A stretch of DNA of 64,000 nt from CAKZYD01 sp039814715 (GCA_039814715.1 JBCCAR010000006.1:1-64000), one strand, 5' to 3'; shown: positions 18,588 through 27,518, counted from the stretch's first letter. The notes: generated by a model from the sequence alone, not told the origin. A program made the numbers and translations.

Positions 18588-19043
18588 TTATCCTGTTGCT
18601 GCTGCGAGGGCAGCAGGGTCTTTTAAATCAAATAACGGCGCTGGCTTTGCCAGCTGATCGAGCGTCACGCCTTCCAGCGCTTGGCGCACCGCTGTGTTCA
18701 TCACCCGCCAATGGGGCTTCATGCCGCAAATGGAGGTGAGCGAGCAGTCGCCCGGTCCCTCTTCAATACAGTTGGTAAGCGCAATCGGACCATCAACAGC
18801 TTCAATAATGTCCGCCACACAAATCAGTGTCGCATTGCGGGCCAAGGCAAAGCCGCCGCCAATGCCGCGGTGGCTTTCCAGCAAGCCCGCGCGCTTCAAA
18901 TGGCCCATCACTTTCGCTGCTGTCGCTTGCGGTACGCCTGTGGCAGCGGACATATCAGGAGCGTTTAGCGTGCCAGGCGCACGCGCTGCAATCGCCGTCA
19001 TGATGACCACGGCATAGTCTGCCAGATTGGAAAGCCGAATCAC
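18588..19043 (-). CDS. sufR: Rrf2-family SUF regulator (IscR/SufR-like)
   Basis: 151-aa Rrf2 winged-helix repressor heading the suf operon. The N-terminal helix-turn-helix ([20 protein letters not shown] to [20 protein letters not shown]) is followed by [11 protein letters not shown] (wing) and a three-Cys cluster-binding loop, [16 protein letters not shown] (about residues 92-107), the IscR-type spacing. It should therefore sense Fe-S status and control its own operon. Start is GTG 19043, and I see only a weak Shine-Dalgarno. It differs from the cyanobacterial DeoR-type SufR, so the symbol follows alphaproteobacterial usage. Confidence 0.9.
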   Translation of the reverse strand: MIRLSNLADYAVVIMTAIAARAPGTLNAPDMSAATGVPQATAAKVMGHLKRAGLLESHRGIGGGFALARNATLICVADIIEAVDGPIALTNCIEEGPGDCSLTSICGMKPHWRVMNTAVRQALEGVTLDQLAKPAPLFDLKDPAALAAATG

Positions 19044-19067
19044 GAAACAAAGCGCCTTGCTAAAATC

Positions 19068-19117
19068 AGACCAAATCAGTCTTGTTTAGATATGGCGGCA
19101 CATGAGCAGGGAGTCAA
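19068..19117 (-). promoter_or_regulatory. Candidate suf operon promoter and operator
   Basis: On the minus strand a -35-like TTGACT (19112-19117) is followed, at the long spacing of 19, by TATCTA (19087-19092); ATATCT one base away gives 18. Immediately downstream, AGACCAAATCAGTCT (19068-19082, written on the plus strand) is an inverted repeat with AGAC/GTCT arms over the expected start site. An Rrf2 dimer bound there would block transcription, fitting autorepression by the adjacent sufR product. The link to sufR is inference. Confidence 0.45.
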
Positions 19118-19171
19118 GCGCTCTGCACTGCTGTTTAGAAGGGCTGTAGTGTCACGACTGAAAAACGCGTT

Positions 19172-19190
19172 GAGCGCCAGCGCTCTTTTT
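19172..19190. terminator. Compact hairpin at the AraC-type gene end
   Basis: GAGCG-CCAG-CGCTC (19172-19185) is a 5-bp GC stem with a tetraloop and is followed on the plus strand by TTTTT. On the minus strand, the direction of the AraC-type gene whose stop it abuts, the hairpin is followed by AACGCG and then TTTTT. It may stop transcription both ways between that gene and the suf promoter. The minus-strand T-run is displaced by 6 bases. Confidence 0.4.
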
Positions 19191-20098
19191 TAAGCGGCGC
19201 TCTCATTAGAGCTGCGCACGTCAAGCTTGAGCCGCACGGCGCCTGGCTTGCGCCCCTCGACCCTACGGAGTGTCTGGGTCACGGCTTTTTGCAGCTGGCT
19301 TGGTTGGCGCGCATATTGGCCAGGCGAGCGGCCGGTAAAGCGCTTATATTCGCGAATAAAGTGAGACTGGTCGTAGAAAGTCTCATCTGCCGCTTCAAGC
19401 CAAGCTTCGCCAGCGGCCTGTTCGCCATGACGGGCAAGCATGGCGAGAAACCGGTGTTTGCGCAGCATCAATTTCGGGCTGCAGCCAAACAGCTGGCGCG
19501 TCCAACGCTCCACTTGGCGTACGGATAAATCCATGGCGTCCGCCAGGTCCCCCACCCGCGTGACAGGAACATCGCGCTGCTCGCTTAGAACAGCATCAAT
19601 GGACGTAAGAATATGGCGTGTGACCGGCGGCACAGGCCGCAGCATATCGAGCAGCAATTCATCAAGGATCGCCGCCATTTCCTTACCGCTCGTTGCTTTG
19701 CGCAACGCGGCGACAACACCGTTTATCAAGGCACTGCGGCGCGGCCATACCGCATGAGAATCGAGCGCTTTATCGGCGCTAAAATGCGCTGGCTGCTCAG
19801 CAAGAGCCTGCCAGCCCAGTGGCTTGATGCCAGCACCAAACACAATGCTTTGTCCGCCCACACGCACTTGATAGGGCGCGTTGGTAAAGCCGAAGACGCA
19901 GCTCTTAGGGGCATCGACAAAACCCGGCCCGAAATTAACTTGCCATTGGCCCGATAGCTGAAAGCGCAAGTTGGGCAGCTCTGGCAGCATCATATCTTCC
20001 AGCGTCTCGCCAGGCGGGCAATCCACCGCCACGAGGTAATAAGTGTCCACATACTCTCGCAATGCTGCACATGGCAAAAAACGGCTGATCTCAAACAT
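19190..20098 (-). CDS. AraC-family transcriptional regulator
   Basis: 302 aa. The C-terminal third is the double helix-turn-helix AraC domain: VGDLADAMDLSVRQVERWTRQLFGCSPK (first motif) and FYDQSHFIREYKRFTGRSPGQYA (second motif, with the family's F-G/R-SP-xxY ending). The N-terminal part (FEISRFLPCAALREYVDTYYLVAVDCPPGE) resembles the DUF6597-like sensor domain of AraC regulators with unknown ligand. The start ATG 20098 follows AAGGGGGCGATG; the frame extends 31 codons further upstream without a good RBS. It is single-gene, with two palindromic operators upstream. Confidence 0.9.
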   Translation of the reverse strand: MFEISRFLPCAALREYVDTYYLVAVDCPPGETLEDMMLPELPNLRFQLSGQWQVNFGPGFVDAPKSCVFGFTNAPYQVRVGGQSIVFGAGIKPLGWQALAEQPAHFSADKALDSHAVWPRRSALINGVVAALRKATSGKEMAAILDELLLDMLRPVPPVTRHILTSIDAVLSEQRDVPVTRVGDLADAMDLSVRQVERWTRQLFGCSPKLMLRKHRFLAMLARHGEQAAGEAWLEAADETFYDQSHFIREYKRFTGRSPGQYARQPSQLQKAVTQTLRRVEGRKPGAVRLKLDVRSSNESAA

Positions 20099-20147
20099 GG
20101 GACATCGCCCCCTTATCGATTTATTACACCTGCTCGCGCCCTTATAT

Positions 20148-20160
20148 TGAACGCCGTTCA
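20148..20160. promoter_or_regulatory. Palindromic operator, proximal copy
   Basis: TGAACGCCGTTCA is a perfect palindrome around a central C. It lies 50 bases upstream of the AraC-type gene's start, right beside CTTATA (20141-20146), which reads TATAAG on the gene strand and could be its -10. Binding here would cover the promoter. A matching site is at 20201. Confidence 0.6.
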
Positions 20161-20200
20161 GTTTATTTTCAGATTTGCGAAGGATTTGCAAGAGAAAAAA

Positions 20201-20213
20201 TGAACGGCGTTCA
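20201..20213. promoter_or_regulatory. Palindromic operator, distal copy
   Basis: TGAACGGCGTTCA is the reverse complement of the proximal site, and both share an extra flanking base (TTGAACGCCGTTCA in one orientation). The centres are 53 bases apart, close to five helical turns, so dimers on both sites would sit on the same DNA face. Short perfect palindromes of this form are typical of TetR-type dimers more than of AraC proteins, which usually prefer direct repeats. Confidence 0.55.
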
Positions 20214-20252
20214 AAAAAAGTGAGAAAAGACGCTTACGCGTATCCAAGACAT

Positions 20253-20292
20253 AAAAAAACCCCTGCCAAGCGAGATACGCAACTGGCAGGGG
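20253..20292 (-). terminator. Strong intrinsic terminator, minus strand
   Basis: CCCCTGCCA (20260-20268) pairs perfectly with TGGCAGGGG (20284-20292), a 9-bp GC-rich stem with a 15-base loop. On the minus strand the stem is followed at once by seven Ts (20253-20259). No annotated minus-strand gene lies upstream, so it must end some other transcript; see the ncRNA candidate beside it. Confidence 0.75.
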
Positions 20293-20404
20293 GATAAGGT
20301 TCGGCAGGTGCAAACCGATAATGCGGTTGAGAAACAATCTCTAGCGCGCAAATGGCCAGGGGAATTGTAAAAAAGCGACACAGCGCCTTATGCTGCGCTG
20401 CACA
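20253..20404 (-). ncRNA. Candidate small RNA upstream of DUF952-pyrD
   Basis: Reading the minus strand toward the terminator at 20253, four hairpins follow each other. The first is CAGCGC/GCGCTG (20381-20400), followed by CGC and then six Ts (20369-20374). The next two are GAGA-TTGTT-TCTC (20329-20341) and AACCG-CATTAT-CGGTT (20313-20328). The last is the 9-bp terminator stem. No convincing ORF occupies the strand. This suggests a structured RNA of about 120-200 nt with one or two end points. I cannot name its family; 6S-like RNA is one untested possibility. No minus-strand promoter is obvious. TTGTAA-N17-TTATGC on the plus strand at 20365-20393 may instead serve DUF952. Confidence 0.4.
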
Positions 20405-20472
20405 ACAACCTTGCAAGATGGGCCTCGGCACGGCATGAACCCAGCAAAGCAAAGACGAAGCGGGATAAAGCG

Positions 20473-20829
20473 ATGACAGCGATTTACAAAATCATGAGCG
20501 CAAAAGCATGGCGCGACTTTCAGCTGCTTGGCGTGTTTGAGGGATCAGACGTGGACTTGGCAGATGGCTATATCCACTTTTCAACAGAAGACCAATTGGC
20601 CGACACGTTAGAGAAGCACTATGCTGGACAGCAAGGCCTTGTCGTGCTTGAGGTGGATGATCAATCTCTCAGCACAGACGCGCTGAAATGGGAACCTGCC
20701 CGCGGCGGCGCTCTATTTCCGCATCTGTATGAAACGCTCTCTCTCACCGCCGTGCGCCAGGCGCTGTCCGTCGCCTTGCTAGAAGACGGCCGCTTTGCCT
20801 TGCCGGAAGATTTATTCACGCATGCCTAG
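20473..20829 (+). CDS. DUF952 domain protein
   Basis: 118 aa, a whole-protein match by memory to the DUF952 family. These are small cytoplasmic proteins with an ADP-ribosyltransferase-like fold and no established function. Diagnostic text: YKIMSAKAWRDFQ at the start, DLADGYIHFSTEDQLADTLEKHYAG, and LKWEPARGGALFPHLYETL. It overlaps pyrD by 8 bases, and the DUF952-pyrD pair recurs in alphaproteobacteria. The start follows GAAGCGGGATAAAGCG. Confidence 0.9.
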   Translation: MTAIYKIMSAKAWRDFQLLGVFEGSDVDLADGYIHFSTEDQLADTLEKHYAGQQGLVVLEVDDQSLSTDALKWEPARGGALFPHLYETLSLTAVRQALSVALLEDGRFALPEDLFTHA

Positions 20830-21889
20830 CCTCTATGGATTACTGCGGCCGCTGCTCTTCCAGCTGCCGCCGGAAGCTGCGCATACACTGACACTCAAAG
20901 CGCTGCAGGCTGGCCCTTTACCGATCGGTCGGCCGCCAAGTGCTCGCTTTGAAACAACGCTCGCGGGTTTGACCCTGCCAAGCCCCATCGGACTTGCAGC
21001 TGGCTTTGATAAAAATGCTCAGGTGCCCTGGGCCATGCATCGTTTAGGCTTTGGCTTTGTGGAAGTTGGCACCATTACGCCGCGCCCGCAGGCCGGCAAT
21101 CCCAAGCCGCGCATTTTTCGCCTGCCGCAAGACCAGGCGGTGATCAATCGCTTGGGCTTTAACAATGGCGGGCTAGCTGCTGCGCTGCGGCGGCTTGCGC
21201 AGGTGCCGCGCGACATGGTTTTAGGCGTGAATGTGGGCGCTAACAAAGACAGCGCAAACCGGGTGGAAGACTATTGCGCAGGCCTGGCGGCAACTTTGCC
21301 CCATGCCCGCTATATCACTATCAACATCTCTTCCCCCAACACACCTGGCTTGCGCGATCTGCAGGCGGCGGAAGAACTGCATTATCTCATCAAGCGCTGC
21401 TGCCAAACCCGCGGCAGCGCTGAAGTCCCCCTCTTCGTCAAACTCGCGCCTGACCTTGATGTTGGCGCGCTGCACGACACGCTTGATGCGGCAAAAGACG
21501 CTGGCGCGGATGGGTTCATTCTCACCAACACAACGCTAGACCGCCCGTCGAGCCTAAAAAGCAGTGCAAAAGGCGAAAGCGGCGGCTTATCCGGCGCACC
21601 GCTCATGGCGCCGTCCACGCGCATCTTGGCGCAGGCAGCGAAACACTTAGGCCCAGCGGTCCCGCTCATTGGCGTTGGCGGAGTGGCCAGCGGCGCAGAC
21701 GTTTTGGCCAAAATGAAAGCAGGGGCGCACGCAGTTCAGCTATATTCAGCGCTGGTTTATCACGGCCCTGGCCTGGTGCAGCGCATGCACAAAGAGCTGG
21801 CCACCGCGCTGGACGCAAATGGGCTTAGCACGCCAGCTGAAGCGGTTGGCACTGGTATAGACGCGCTTTTAGAACACCCGTCCCCCTAG
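20822..21889 (+). CDS. pyrD: Dihydroorotate dehydrogenase (quinone), class 2
   Basis: FMN enzyme that oxidises dihydroorotate to orotate for pyrimidine synthesis and passes electrons to membrane quinone. 355 aa. The N-terminal SLYGLLRPLLFQLPPEAAHTLT helical part is the class 2 membrane/quinone tunnel. GLAAGFDKNAQ, GTITPRPQAGNPKPR, RLGFNNGG, the catalytic Ser in INISSPNTPGLRDLQ, VKLAPDL, and IGVGGVASGADVLAKMKAGA form the FMN barrel. The start at 20822 lies inside the DUF952 stop; an upstream in-frame ATG at 20795 is less likely. Confidence 0.97.
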   Translation: MPSLYGLLRPLLFQLPPEAAHTLTLKALQAGPLPIGRPPSARFETTLAGLTLPSPIGLAAGFDKNAQVPWAMHRLGFGFVEVGTITPRPQAGNPKPRIFRLPQDQAVINRLGFNNGGLAAALRRLAQVPRDMVLGVNVGANKDSANRVEDYCAGLAATLPHARYITINISSPNTPGLRDLQAAEELHYLIKRCCQTRGSAEVPLFVKLAPDLDVGALHDTLDAAKDAGADGFILTNTTLDRPSSLKSSAKGESGGLSGAPLMAPSTRILAQAAKHLGPAVPLIGVGGVASGADVLAKMKAGAHAVQLYSALVYHGPGLVQRMHKELATALDANGLSTPAEAVGTGIDALLEHPSP

Positions 21890-21901
21890 GAGGTTTTTGA
21901 C

Positions 21902-22240
21902 ATGACACGCATTTGGCACAACCCACGCTGCTCAAAATCGCGGCAGACCCTAGCCCTTTTGGAAGAGCGCGGTATTGCGCCAACAATTCGCAACTACTTA
22001 GAAGACGTGCCGTCTGAAACCGAATTGCGCGAGGTGCTCGCCATGCTTGGCAAGTCCGCTCAGGACATCGCCCGCAAAGGCGAGGCTGACTATAAAGACA
22101 ATGGCCTCAAAAATGCGAGTGAAGACGCGCTTATCAAAGCAATGACGCAGTACCCCAAAATCATTGAACGCCCCATCGTGCTCCACGGCAACAAAGCAGC
22201 GATCGGCCGCCCGCCTGAGGCCATCCTGGAGATTTTGTAA
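21902..22240 (+). CDS. arsC: ArsC-family reductase (glutaredoxin-coupled)
   Basis: 112 aa, the thioredoxin-fold arsenate reductase type of E. coli plasmid ArsC. The catalytic Cys is in WHNPRCSKSR (residue 10), and the anion-binding arginines are in IERPIVLHGNKAAIGRPPE. It begins 12 bases after pyrD with AGGAGG just ahead, so it is probably co-transcribed. No arsR or arsenite pump is near, so it may be one of the chromosomal ArsC-like proteins without a dedicated resistance role. Confidence 0.88.
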   Translation: MTRIWHNPRCSKSRQTLALLEERGIAPTIRNYLEDVPSETELREVLAMLGKSAQDIARKGEADYKDNGLKNASEDALIKAMTQYPKIIERPIVLHGNKAAIGRPPEAILEIL

Positions 22241-22360
22241 CGCGGCAATGACGCTATGAGCCCTTTGCGGACCTTTGCCTAAACAAAATGAGAGCAAAAA
22301 AACTGCCAATAGATTGCTTGCAGGCTTGTTTAGAACAACACCTGTAATTACCAAATCGTC

Positions 22361-23389
22361 ATGGCTTCCATTACTCTAGACCAATTGCAGCGTCGGCTTC
22401 TTGAAACTGAGCGCAGACGCGAGATATACGAGCAACGTTTAGCAGAAGGTAAGCTGACGCGCGGAGACAGTTGGCGACTTGACTATCTAAAGTACCCATA
22501 CCTCCTTGGCGCACCGGACTTCCGACTTAAAGAGCGGTTTCGAGATGTTTTCTTGAACGTTATGGAGTTGGGCGAAGACGGCAGAATTAGACTTGTATCA
22601 CTGACCGAGAATGATGCCTTCATGCAAATGTTCTCCCACATTCTTGAAGAATACCAGAACAGGACCGGTGGCGAGCCTCCTGGTGAGGATATCGAAGCAG
22701 CGCGATCACAAATCTTAGGATATCACAAAAACGGCAAACCAATCGGAGTAAAGCTGTTTCAGGGATATGAACCCCCAAATACCCCAATTCTCGTCAAATA
22801 TGGCAAAAGAGAATTTCTCGAACCAATGATTTCATCCGGTCGGATGCGGATCGCAAATGCTGGAATGTATAGCAAACCTGATTTGATCGGCTCGATGCAT
22901 GACAATGAAACAAGCCGCGAGTTTTTCATTCCGACATTTAAAGAGCGCCTTAATGGACAAGATCACCTAGCCTACAATGGTGACAAAATTGAATTCCACG
23001 ATGACGATATCAGGATGCCTGTGGTTTTTGGTGATTACTACGTGTTTTCCCTCTGCGAAGACATACACATTCGTATGCCAACGGACTTCGATGCAGACGC
23101 CGCAATTGTTGTTCGAGATCCGATACAATTCAAACAAAGATTGATTTCGACGTTTTTAGCGCATTTTCCAGACTGGAAGCCGATTGAAGGTAACGTGACC
23201 TACTATGATCCCTATCGGGATTATACAAAAATCAAGGTGCCAGAAATGGTTAAACACTTTCGGTACGCTTATCAGAAAGAGGTAAGAATCGTTTTCAAGC
23301 CACTTACATTTCAAAATCAGCCACTGGAACCAGTTTTTCTATCAATTGGCTCAATGAGCGACTATTCCGATCTTGTATCATTGAATTAG
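22361..23389 (+). CDS. Unknown 342-aa protein in an AT-richer patch
   Basis: I do not recognise a named family. The N-terminus (about 1-60) is charged and probably helical, with RRLLETERRREIYEQRLAEG. The middle has the VKYGKREFLEPMISSGRMRI motif, then YYVFSLCEDI and IVVRDPIQFKQRL. The C-terminus reads VTYYDPYRDYTK, then FRYAYQKEVRIVFKPL, then FLSIGSMSDYSDLV. The order K(Y/F)GK-E-L...G, then Y-D, then YQKE-R, then IGS resembles a loose group of uncharacterised DUF2971-like proteins I have seen (memory, not searched). Base composition is visibly AT-richer than the pyrD and argG neighbours, and codon choice differs, so horizontal acquisition is likely. No signal peptide or membrane segment. Confidence 0.75.
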   Translation: MASITLDQLQRRLLETERRREIYEQRLAEGKLTRGDSWRLDYLKYPYLLGAPDFRLKERFRDVFLNVMELGEDGRIRLVSLTENDAFMQMFSHILEEYQNRTGGEPPGEDIEAARSQILGYHKNGKPIGVKLFQGYEPPNTPILVKYGKREFLEPMISSGRMRIANAGMYSKPDLIGSMHDNETSREFFIPTFKERLNGQDHLAYNGDKIEFHDDDIRMPVVFGDYYVFSLCEDIHIRMPTDFDADAAIVVRDPIQFKQRLISTFLAHFPDWKPIEGNVTYYDPYRDYTKIKVPEMVKHFRYAYQKEVRIVFKPLTFQNQPLEPVFLSIGSMSDYSDLVSLN

Positions 23390-23794
23390 CTTCGACTGAT
23401 TTCAAGCGTATAGCCCAATGGCAGCCCCGTCCCAAAAGTGCCCCACAGGAACGTCAAAGCGCTTTACGCATACAGCAGGAATTGGGGTCTTTTACATAGA
23501 GCCCGTTGCGCGGGCAGTCTTGATAACCATGCCGGGCATAAGATCGGCACGCCGGGGCGAGACCATCTGTAAAGCCAGTCTTTAGCGACACCGTCGCTGG
23601 GCCTTTGGCGCGAGCGGCGGCCTGCAAAATCAGCATAAGTTTATCCCTAACGCCCTGGCCTCGGTGCGCAGCAAGAACTTACATGGACTTAATCTCCCCA
23701 TTGCCTGCGAGAATCGGCGCCAGGATGGGCCTGGCTTGCGGCGAAGTGGGAGCGCGCTCTAACACGCGCACACACATGGGTGTGTTCAAGGCGC
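23390..23794. other. 405-base region without a supported gene
   Basis: This gap between the unknown 342-aa gene and the thioesterase gene has no clear gene, RNA or terminator. The only open frame of note is 60 codons on the minus strand (23454-23636), starting after AGGGATAAACTT. It would encode a peptide with four cysteines near its C-terminus (CPRNG, then PNSCC) and matches nothing I know. A short inverted repeat, ACACAC-ATG-GGTGTGT, lies near 23769. The region may be a decayed gene. Confidence 0.4.
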
Positions 23795-24229
23795 CTAGCG
23801 CGGCATGGGCGCATCAAAGACGGCGCAGCTGGAGGTCGCGTGCGCCAGCAAACGGCCATTTTCAGTCCGCAGCCAGCCTTCTACAAAGGCGACTGTGCGG
23901 CCAGGGCGTTGAACCTTGCCTTCGCACAGCACGCGCTGGCCCGTTGGCACAGGCCGCATGATTTTTAGGGCCAAATCAATGGTCGTGTAGAGCTTGCCTT
24001 CTGGCAAAGTGGTGAGCACTGCAGACCCGCAAGCGCTGTCCAATAGTGTTGCCGAATAGCCGCCATGGACGCCGCCCATGGGGTTGAGATGGCGGTCATC
24101 GGCAATGCCGGAGAAGAGAACGCGGCCTTCTTCGACTTCATGAAGGTCCATATTCATTAATACGCCCATGGCCGGGGGCGGCATCTCCCCACGATGCATC
24201 ATCTCCATAAGCTCTTTGCCGCTTGGCAT
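23795..24229 (-). CDS. PaaI-family hotdog thioesterase
   Basis: 144 aa. The hotdog-fold acyl-CoA thioesterase motif is visible as [25 protein letters not shown], where the GGxHGG loop and the Asp in LLDSA are the usual substrate-loop and catalytic positions. [18 protein letters not shown] and [29 protein letters not shown] complete the fold. Likely acts on aromatic or medium-chain acyl-CoA, substrate not predictable. ATG 24229 follows AGAGGA with 9-base spacing; a TTG at 24256 would add 9 residues. It diverges from argG. Confidence 0.88.
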   Translation of the reverse strand: MPSGKELMEMMHRGEMPPPAMGVLMNMDLHEVEEGRVLFSGIADDRHLNPMGGVHGGYSATLLDSACGSAVLTTLPEGKLYTTIDLALKIMRPVPTGQRVLCEGKVQRPGRTVAFVEGWLRTENGRLLAHATSSCAVFDAPMPR

Positions 24230-24334
24230 CCGTCCATTCCTCTTCACGGTCTGCAATAGATCGTGTCTCTTATATTCTGAGTATGACTCAAAACCTAGGC
24301 CATATTGACAATATAATATTCCGTATTTTACGCC

Positions 24335-24362
24335 TTGATCAGAATTTTACGCTGTGTATAGT
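24335..24362 (+). promoter_or_regulatory. Candidate argG promoter
   Basis: TTGATC (24335-24340), 16 bases, TATAGT (24357-24362) is a good sigma-70 match about 40 bases before the argG start. A second TTGACA at 24305 has no well-spaced -10. The whole 24260-24360 stretch is AT-rich against a GC-rich background, as expected of a divergent promoter. Confidence 0.4.
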
Positions 24363-24402
24363 GCCGCCAAACCTGAAACTGAGCATATCAAAGGCGCCCG
24401 CC

Positions 24403-25635
<1,233 letters not shown>

Positions 25636-25745
25636 GGTGACCGTCACCACGCTCCCAAGCAAGCGCACTATCTTCCGCCAGACATGGCCAACGCTGTTCG
25701 CGGGTGCGGACTTTATGCACTGCGCGAGCGCGGCATAGTCTGCAG

Positions 25746-25868
25746 CTATTCCCCGTCGATCAAGTCTTCGCTTTTCTTGCCAATTGCTTCGATATCCTGG
25801 CCCACGCCCTGTACGGTATTGCAACCACCAAGGCTGAGGACGGTTATCATGAGAATGAGAAAGCGCAT
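25746..25868 (-). CDS. Entericidin EcnA/B-like lipoprotein
   Basis: A 40-aa peptide, MRFLILMITVLSLGGC then NTVQGVGQDIEAIGKK. The lipobox Cys is residue 16, and CNTVxGxGxDIxxxG is the entericidin signature. Entericidins are small outer-membrane lipoproteins first described as a stress-linked toxin/antidote pair in E. coli. In alphaproteobacteria single copies are common, and their role is unproven. It lies 38 bases downstream of mutY on the same strand, and the start follows TAGGAAACACCC. Confidence 0.82.
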   Translation of the reverse strand: MRFLILMITVLSLGGCNTVQGVGQDIEAIGKKSEDLIDGE

Positions 25869-25906
25869 GGGTGTTTCCTATCTGCTGTCACTTTTCTTAT
25901 GTAGAG

Positions 25907-26977
25907 TTAGCGCGTCATTGCCAATTTAGCAGCTTTTTTCATCACAGTGGGCAGCGCTTTAAGCAGTGCATCATCGGCGGCGCGCCATTCGCCCGCCGTC
26001 TGCGGCGACCAGTGAAGGCGCGCGCAAGCAACGGTGAGTGTAAGTTCAAAATGGGTGAACACGTGGCGCACGGTCTCTGACAGGCAGGTCCAGTCCGCTG
26101 GCATGGGAGCCTCTTGAAGGCCAGGGTCGCCATCTTCGCGCCAGTCTGTGCTGGGCAGCGCGAGCATTCCGCCCAACAGGCCGCTATCAGGGCGGCGAAT
26201 CAGAAACACACTGTCGCCGCGCTCCATCCAAAAGACAGTCCCATAGCGCTTCGGCTTGGTTTTTTTTGGCGGCTTAACGGGAAACATCTCTTCGCGCCCT
26301 TGAGCATGGGCGGTGCAGGCCTCCCGCCACGGGCAGATCAAGCATTTGGGGGATTTGGGCGTGCAGATTGTGGCGCCCAGGTCCATCATAGCCTGGGCAA
26401 AGTCGCCTGGCCTGCCCTCTGGCGTTATGGCTGCTACTTTACTTTTTACAGCTGGTTTCACGCCAGGCAGTGCGTCTTCCAGCGCATAAATCCGTGTCAT
26501 CACCCGCTCAATATTGCCATCCACGACAGCTGCTGGTTTGTCAAAAGCAATGGCCGCAATGGCGGCGGCAGTATAATCGCCAATGCCCGGCAGCGCTTTA
26601 AGCGCGTCCAGCGTTTGTGGGAACTGCCCGCCATAGTCAGCGGTCACGGCGCGCGCGCACTTCAGCAGATTGCGCGCCCGGGCATAATAGCCAAGGCCCG
26701 CCCACATCTCCATGACCAGCCTATCGTCTGCCGCAGCTAAATCTTCGAGTCGCGGAAACGCCGCCAGGAATTTTGCAAAATAGGGCGCTACTGCTGGCAC
26801 AGTGGTTTGCTGCAGCATGATTTCGCTGAGCCACACATGGTAGGGGTTAGGACGCACCCCGCCCTTTTTGCGCCAAGGCAGCTCGCGGCCATGCGCATCA
26901 TACCAACGCAGCAATTGGCCAGCCGCTGCGCGCTGAAAATCATTGGTTCCCATGGGCTGGACCTGTATCGTGCTCAT
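25907..26977 (-). CDS. mutY: A/G-specific adenine glycosylase MutY
   Basis: Removes adenine mispaired with 8-oxoguanine. 356 aa. The helix-hairpin-helix GPD region reads ALPGIGDYTAAAIAAIAFDKPAAVVDGNIERV, with the catalytic Asp in VVDGN. The Fe-S loop is CTPKSPKCLICPWREAC (spacing C-x6-C-x2-C-x5-C). The C-terminal NUDIX-like domain, starting about residue 235, reads out 8-oxoG. LQQTTV near the N-terminus is the substrate-wedge motif. The start could be 26977 (MSTIQV) or 26953 (MGTNDF). It diverges from the DciA-like gene, an arrangement widespread in alphaproteobacteria. Confidence 0.95.
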   Translation of the reverse strand: MSTIQVQPMGTNDFQRAAAGQLLRWYDAHGRELPWRKKGGVRPNPYHVWLSEIMLQQTTVPAVAPYFAKFLAAFPRLEDLAAADDRLVMEMWAGLGYYARARNLLKCARAVTADYGGQFPQTLDALKALPGIGDYTAAAIAAIAFDKPAAVVDGNIERVMTRIYALEDALPGVKPAVKSKVAAITPEGRPGDFAQAMMDLGATICTPKSPKCLICPWREACTAHAQGREEMFPVKPPKKTKPKRYGTVFWMERGDSVFLIRRPDSGLLGGMLALPSTDWREDGDPGLQEAPMPADWTCLSETVRHVFTHFELTLTVACARLHWSPQTAGEWRAADDALLKALPTVMKKAAKLAMTR

Positions 26978-27023
26978 CTTGAGATTGAAATGATCAAAAC
27001 AGCAAAAAAACGCGGCCCCAAGC

Positions 27024-27518
27024 ATGACCCGCCAAAGCAGCAACGGCAAAAGATACGGCAACGCTACCCAGCTGAGCAACCTGGTCAGCAAGGTCGGCGA
27101 TCGTAGCTTTCGCCGCCGCGGCTTTGTCCACAGTCAAATCGTAACCGATTGGGACCACATCGTGGGGCCAAGTCTGGCGAGTGTGACGGCGCCGGAAGGG
27201 CTTCGCTTTGCCCCAGGTAAGAAGCGCGGCGGGTCCCTCACCATTCGCTGTGACGGCGGCGCTGCGCTAGAGCTGGAATATCACAAAGAACTGGTATTAG
27301 AGCGGGTCAACATGTTCTTCGGCTATGGCGCAGTGGAGCGCATTGCGATTCGCCAAGGTCCCGTAGCCCCGCGTAAGGCGCTCACCAAGCAAAGGCCGCC
27401 GCAAAAACCGCTGACCAAAGAGCAGACAAACCACTTAAACACTGAGCTGAAAGATGTGCGTGATCAAGCGCTTAAGGATGCCTTGCAGCGCTTGGGGCAG
27501 AGCGTTATCACCAGTTAA
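27024..27518 (+). CDS. DUF721 / DciA-like protein
   Basis: 164 aa. The DUF721 core is GFVHSQIVTDWDHIVGPSLASVTAPEGLRFAPG and then TIRCDGGAALELEYHKELVLERVNMFFGYGAVERIAIRQG. This family includes DciA, the ancestral loader of the replicative helicase DnaB, which would make it a replication-initiation factor. The basic, glutamine-rich C-terminal tail (RKALTKQRPPQKPL) looks disordered. Divergent from mutY with starts about 46 bases apart, and followed by the DsbA-like lipoprotein and smc, the usual alphaproteobacterial order. Confidence 0.85.
   Translation: MTRQSSNGKRYGNATQLSNLVSKVGDRSFRRRGFVHSQIVTDWDHIVGPSLASVTAPEGLRFAPGKKRGGSLTIRCDGGAALELEYHKELVLERVNMFFGYGAVERIAIRQGPVAPRKALTKQRPPQKPLTKEQTNHLNTELKDVRDQALKDALQRLGQSVITS

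Noticed and set aside
20234..20452. 72-codon minus-strand frame between the AraC-type gene and DUF952
   Set aside because: It spans the terminator and other hairpins, is Cys/Ala/Pro-rich and lacks an RBS; the RNA-structure reading fits better.
25636..25648. Palindrome GGTGACCGTCACC after the argG stop
   Set aside because: Perfect, but has no T-run, no second copy and no gene start nearby on which to act; may be chance.
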